Source: Acanthacorydalis orientalis
Lineage: Eukaryota > Arthropoda > Insecta > Megaloptera > Corydalidae
Direction of reading: 5' to 3'
Length of the DNA: 64,000 bases
Assembly (NCBI GenBank): GCA_034766995.1
Contig: CM068317.1
Span: forward strand, 23,415,001-23,479,000
Made by a program: the position numbers and the translations under genes. Shown one piece after another: positions 58,539-64,000 of this stretch. Within the stretch, counting starts at the first letter, position 1. Every line of letters begins with the position of its first letter. Under the pieces are notes generated by a model. The model had not been told where the DNA came from, did not search any database, and saw nothing but the letters and a program-made list of their open reading frames with translations.

Positions 58539-58703
58539 TTAACAACAAAATATAATTTTAAAATATGCAACAATTTTTTTACTCAAAAGCTTCATGAATA
58601 CAACATTTTTAATAAATTTCATATCATTTTTATACTTAAACTGTAAAACTTCTTTTGTTGTACACCGTGAGAAAGCTACATAGATGTGACTGATGTCAAC
58701 CAA
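58539..58703 (-). pseudogene. Helitron helicase C-terminal fragment
   Basis: A minus-strand frame without a start runs 54 codons to a TAA at 58539-58541: LVDISHIYVAFSRCTTKEVL then KNDMKFIKNVVFMKLL. YVA(L/F)SR(C/V)(T/R) is helicase motif VI of the Pif1 group, and in Helitron Rep-helicases it is followed, about 15-20 residues on, by a TKNVVYxExL-like ending, which matches IKNVVFMKLL. A TGA precedes the block. It is a tiny remnant of a roughly 1,500-residue protein. The 3' hairpin and CTRR end of a Helitron were not identified. Confidence 0.6.
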
Positions 58704-58814
58704 TCAGAATAGGAACCACTCAACCTTCATCAACCAATCAAAACATGAATAAAATTTCCAAATAATGTGCACGTAACTGATTTTAAATTATAGAGATATT
58801 CAAAAAACTGTGTA

Positions 58815-58840
58815 TACACACACATACATATATTTATATG

Positions 58841-58898
<58 letters not shown>

Positions 58899-58951
58899 TT
58901 TATATGTATATATATATACATACATATATTTATATGTATATATATATATAA
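58815..58951. repeat. Interrupted (TA)n array
   Basis: TA repeats containing three ATATTTATATGTATATA units, giving a longer-period substructure. Confidence 0.9.
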
Positions 58952-59057
58952 TATGATTATTTATCGGTTACCATGGATACATTCCATACATTACCTTTCT
59001 ATTAGCCAATCATAACACTAATAACCGGTTACACATGACGACGATCACGATTTGATT

Positions 59058-59063
59058 TTTATT
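59058..59063 (-). promoter_or_regulatory. Possible polyadenylation signal
   Basis: AATAAA on the minus strand about 320 bp downstream of the stop codon of the terminal exon at 59381-59507. In such AT-rich DNA this hexamer is common, so the assignment is weak. Confidence 0.2.
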
Positions 59064-59380
59064 AATAGATAACAAAAAAATAAGTGTATACTGTTTTATT
59101 TCATATATACATCCGTATAATTCGTTTTCTATATAAAGAATACAGTAAAAAACACGCATCTTATAATAAATACAAAAATCACATATAAGTATATAATAAC
59201 TATATTAACATTAAAATTGTATTAAAAAGTGTATAGAATAATAAACAATGATGATATAAAGACTTAAAAGTATTACACATTAATCTCATTATATATATTG
59301 TTGTTGTGCATCCACATGTGTATAGTGTTTGTGTGTGTGTATAAAATATTTATGCATATACTTATTATTTAACTTAATAG

Positions 59381-59507
59381 TTAAATTGATGCGACAGCTC
59401 TGAACAAGGAGTCAATCCCAGACACAAATACCATGAAGTAACTGTAGAAAAGCCACATTCCGAATAGAATTAAGCATACGTTCTTGAATCTATCTAAATA
59501 GTATAAC
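59381..59507 (-). CDS. Terminal exon of an unidentified membrane protein gene
   Basis: On the minus strand a T-rich tract and TTTCAG form a good splice acceptor just before 59507. One base completes a codon, then 41 codons stay open to a TAA at 59381-59383. The peptide begins [10 protein letters not shown], continues with a strongly hydrophobic helix ([20 protein letters not shown]) and ends [11 protein letters not shown]. This would be one C-terminal membrane-spanning segment preceded by a short positively charged stretch, so the C-terminus probably faces away from the cytosol. No ATG is present, as expected for an internal/last exon. I do not recognise the family. Upstream exons are not evident in the remaining 4.5 kb and may lie outside the window. 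Confidence 0.55.
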
Positions 59508-59602
59508 CTGAAATATAATGTATATATGATGTACCAAAAAAATTATGTTCGTATTTTAAAACTAATTCTCGACATAATTTTTAGAAAATATATTAAATTT
59601 TA

Positions 59603-59842
<240 letters not shown>

Positions 59843-60032
59843 TAATCAATTATGAAATAGCACTCTGAAACAATTTATGAAATGTTGAAACAACCTTATT
59901 CGTAAAATCGGTGATACTTTCGAATTTCCACACATATATTAAATATGAAATTATGATATTCAACAGAATAATCGTTTTACATTTCACTGCAATAGTAAAA
60001 TGATTTGAAGAATTGGATGAAATATTTTGTAC

Positions 60033-60095
<63 letters not shown>

Positions 60096-60231
60096 TTGTC
60101 TCTGAGTTCTTAGAAAATTGTATAATGGTGATTTTAAAATAATTGTAAAGAAGTGTACATTAAAAACATATATTGCAAGATTCGGGCGATAGATAATGTA
60201 TTTTAAATCTATTTTTTTATACGGTAATTTG

Positions 60232-60288
<57 letters not shown>

Positions 60289-60289
<1 letters not shown>

Positions 60290-61636
60290 CTAATTTCCAA
60301 GATTGAAATATTGTACATTTATTAATACACTTATTTACTTATCGCGTTGTTTAGTTATTTTTATAATAATGGGTACACTTTACGTTTGTTTATATAAACT
60401 GAGAACATTATGATTAGATTAATCTAAAAAGGTTAATTTGAAATTAATGTATTCATTGTCAGTCAAAAATGAAAACAATAAAAAAGATATTATTAGTGCT
60501 TTCTTATGTGTATCATGATTCAGTAGTTGTAAAAATATGTGAGCGTAAGAAATATATTGAGTGAGACAGAAATAAATCAAAATAATTATATAGATAGATC
60601 TAAATTGAAATCGTTTTGGTAACTTCAATTCAGTGCAAGATTGTCGTATAAACATTCATGATTGATTTCAGTATCGATTTGTATAATGTATCATTTTAAA
60701 TAAAATTAAATTAGGTATTGGACGTAGTCAGTAGTTTATGATAACGAAGGAATAAAATCTCATGAGAAATAAAAAAGTTATTTGCTCTGACTATATTATA
60801 ATTACAATTTATTACAGTAGATGAATTAGATCAATTATAATTTTATAATATTTCTATAGTTTTATTTCATTTGTACTGCGCTCTGTACAAAAAAAATGAA
60901 TTTTAATTTAGTCCTCTAATTTGATGTTTCAATTCATTCGTGAATACAGTCATAATAATTAATTTATTTTATGAAAATATAAAAAATATGATGATATATT
61001 TTTAAATCTGCAAATTTTGCAAACGTTCAATTTATTTGCGCTCGTATGCAATGTGTTGAGGGTTATAATATTTTCATATTTAATCACTTTTTGGAGATTG
61101 AGAATATATATATTTTTTTGTTTGCAACTAATAGTAAATATGCGTTCTATTATACGGAAATTCGTCTTAGTGTTTGTCAGGAACTGCAAACGACTGTATG
61201 GAAATGTGATCTCCGATGATTAATTAAATCAGATAAGTTGGCCGTCCTTATAAAAACCCCTTTTTTGTTTTTCATTATTTTTACTTGTATTTAATTTAAT
61301 TTGTAAGGAATTTATAAACGAAAATTTTTGAGCATTTTATTCGTGTCTTTCCTGAATTTTTCAGTTTAATATCAATTTTTAAAAGGCCAATCTTGTATTA
61401 TAATTTTCAAATCCGGGTTAAAGAGATATGTTTAGTGGCAATTATTTAATTGGAAGTAAAGATTTTTTTGAAAATTTATTTTTTTTTAAATTTATTTTAT
61501 TGAAAAACACGATCCTTATTTAAATAATGTTAAGCGATAAATAAATCAACAGCAAATTTTTAAAATTACTTCTTCCTTCTAAAATGCAGAAAAATATGAT
61601 ACAAATTAAATAAAAATACACTCTGTATATTTATGA

Positions 61637-61638
<2 letters not shown>
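60289..61638. other. AT-rich interval, nothing recognised
   Basis: Minus-strand frames of 76-78 codons (60419-60655, 60959-61189) have no recognised domain or splice context that I can defend. Confidence 0.4.
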
Positions 61639-61678
<40 letters not shown>

Positions 61679-61726
61679 TTTTGAAGAACATCTACGAACA
61701 TCTCGTATGTGAATATTCTATATATA

Positions 61727-61931
61727 GATGATTTGACTTAGGCTTCCAGACGAAAGTATTAAAAAAACGAAAAAATTAAAAAAAACACATATTATCCCCA
61801 ATTGAGTATTTGAGTTCAATTGTGTTTTAGTATTGAATTGAATTAAATTAATTAATAAAAAATAACATCACTTTTCTTAACCCCCGTGCCCTTTTTTAAT
61901 ACTTCCATGTGGAAACCTAAATTGAATCACC
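61727..61931. mobile_element. Small MITE
   Basis: The inverted ends GATGATTTGACTTAGGCTTC and (reverse complement) GGTGATTCAATTTAGGTTTC continue as CA...GAAGTATTAAAAAA on both sides and are flanked by TA. The element is 205 bp with no coding potential. The terminal repeats are about 45 bp long at roughly 80% identity. The family is unknown; TA duplication suggests a Tc1/mariner relative. Confidence 0.8.
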
Positions 61932-62179
61932 TATAAATATATATATATATATATATACATATATATGTATCAGATGTTTTTGTGTTATATAACATAGACT
62001 ATCTGTTTCTAACAATGATTTACACATAGAAAACTGAGAAAGACAATCAATAAACTATAATTATGTATTCTTTTTTACCTTATAAAATAATTATAATATA
62101 ATTTACCTGTCTTCATCAATAGTTAGACAGAAATAGAGACAAATGCAGAGAACATATAGAATAAAGATGGCTGAACACT

Positions 62180-62750
<571 letters not shown>

Positions 62751-62793
62751 TATATATATATACACGTATATATACATATATATATACATAGAT

Positions 62794-64000
62794 TATAGAA
62801 AGGTATGCAACACAACCTGCAGATGTGTTTTTGATATTGTAATTTAAATTCATAACACCAAGCAGTATGAATATTTTCTCGTAATTACGATTTTCTTATA
62901 AATATTAACTTAAAATTGATTTATATATTATTCAATATGTACCTAAATACTAATGACATCTTTTTTTAATTTATCTGATTCTACAGAATTCTATGTTTAG
63001 TTTTGTCTTATGTTGTTTTGTCTTGTTCTATATTTAGAATATAATCTGAACATTTGTAGAAGTATGTAGTGTAATGTCTTTAATATAATAAGTAAATAAC
63101 AATCCATTAAATTATCACACTGATGATCAATGCAACCTTAACGTCAATGTGTTAATAAATGTTTATTCTAACAAGTATTAGGTTTACTAATAATTAGTAC
63201 GTATTTTAATCTAATGGTAATTTTTTCTTGAATTTTAAAATCGGTTTTCTATATATAATCACTTCCTTTGTTATTCTTATCTACAAAATCATTCATACTT
63301 TCCATATTTAATATTCTTAAATAAAATAAGATGTATACGCTCCGTTAATTCAAGAAAATAGTTGCGGTGAATTAGGTCTCCTCAATTCATTTTATCAGAT
63401 AGTTAATAGAATTCTTTAAGTGTTTATTATTTTTTTATAATAATGCATTGTTTGTTATCAAGAATATTTACAAAGTAATAAATAATTCGTTTCACTTATC
63501 ACAAACATATTTTTTTGTCTTGTAACTAACTGTAGAAACTACTTTCAGGTCCCAAAAAACTGTTGATATAATTTACTACTAATTTTATTTCATTGTAATG
63601 ATTGTGTTGTATTAAAATACAGATGCGAATAAAAATAGCTTTATTTGTAATTGAATGGGAACATTTATGAATGTTATACGGCTAGCAGGTGAAAATTTAT
63701 ATAGAGATTTCATAACTATTGAATGTTTTTATAATTTGGATGAAAAAAAAGCTTTAAATATAAATCTTTCAAATGGCATACTCTTCGATGTAACCACTAG
63801 CATTATTAATACATTTCATCTAACGTGTAACAATTTTCTTTACCTTGTCAGTAAAGGAAATTGGGGAGTGTTCTTTCGATTAAACTTTCAAGTTAGCTTT
63901 ATTGTAGTCGTCAAAGTCAAATTATTTTTTTTAAATCACACTTAGTATTGGAAATAAGTGGAAGTTAAAAAGTGTCAGATTTAGACTTATAAAAGCGTGA
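62794..64000. other. AT-rich interval, no supported gene
   Basis: A 96-codon plus-strand frame at 63655-63945 (start MGTFMNVIRLAGENLYRDFI) is the longest non-repeat, non-transposon frame in the last 8 kb. Its second half is hydrophobic (FQVSFIVVVKVKLFF). I recognise no domain, and there is no strong start or polyadenylation context, so I leave it as hypothetical at best. Confidence 0.3.

Overview
The window looks like eukaryotic nuclear DNA, most likely from an arthropod. It is strongly AT-rich and intron- and intergenic-like, with no long intact genes. It is full of decayed DNA transposons and non-LTR retrotransposon ends of kinds common in insect and arachnid genomes: several mariner subfamilies, piggyBac, hAT, PIF/Harbinger, Tigger/pogo, a DUF4817-type transposase, RTE-like and I/Jockey-like LINEs, and a Helitron helicase tail. 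I cannot place the order or species from the sequence. Almost every open frame with a start codon here is either a transposase remnant, its antisense shadow, or a (TA)n read-through of alternating Tyr/Ile.

Layout. 1-13 kb: mostly unrecognised AT-rich DNA with short element ends (mariner tail 1.3 kb, LINE tail 2.4 kb, hAT end 8.6 kb), a 575-bp (TA)n tract and a Tigger-like element at 10.9-11.6 kb. 13-20 kb: an RTE-like LINE fragment with its RT box, a hAT element, a piggyBac fragment, a DUF4817 transposase and a second RTE-like fragment. 20-28 kb: a mariner-dense block of at least six elements or fragments, including one end-to-end decayed 1.26-kb copy and the first of three near-identical internally deleted mariners. 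28-34 kb: palindromes, a PIF/Harbinger derivative and a striking nested inverted-repeat/tandem-duplication locus at 31.8-33.1 kb. 34-43 kb: non-autonomous mariners and a block at 40.7-43.5 kb that is a rearranged duplicate of 24.4-26.7 kb, split by a LINE insertion with a 14-bp target-site duplication. 47-52 kb: piggyBac remnants, the third mariner copy framed by perfect 72-bp direct repeats, a piggyBac-type element with perfect 18-bp ends, and a possible solo LTR. 53-64 kb: tandem duplications, another mariner, RTE-like tails, the Helitron tail, the only convincing host-gene piece (a minus-strand terminal exon at 59.4-59.5 kb encoding a membrane helix), and two small MITEs.

The main theme is the relation between transposons and (TA)n microsatellites. 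At least six elements from different superfamilies have (TA)n tracts touching both ends. Either the tracts act as landing pads, or insertion or target duplication seeds them. I saw no tRNA, rRNA, CRISPR, operon or viral gene that I could support.
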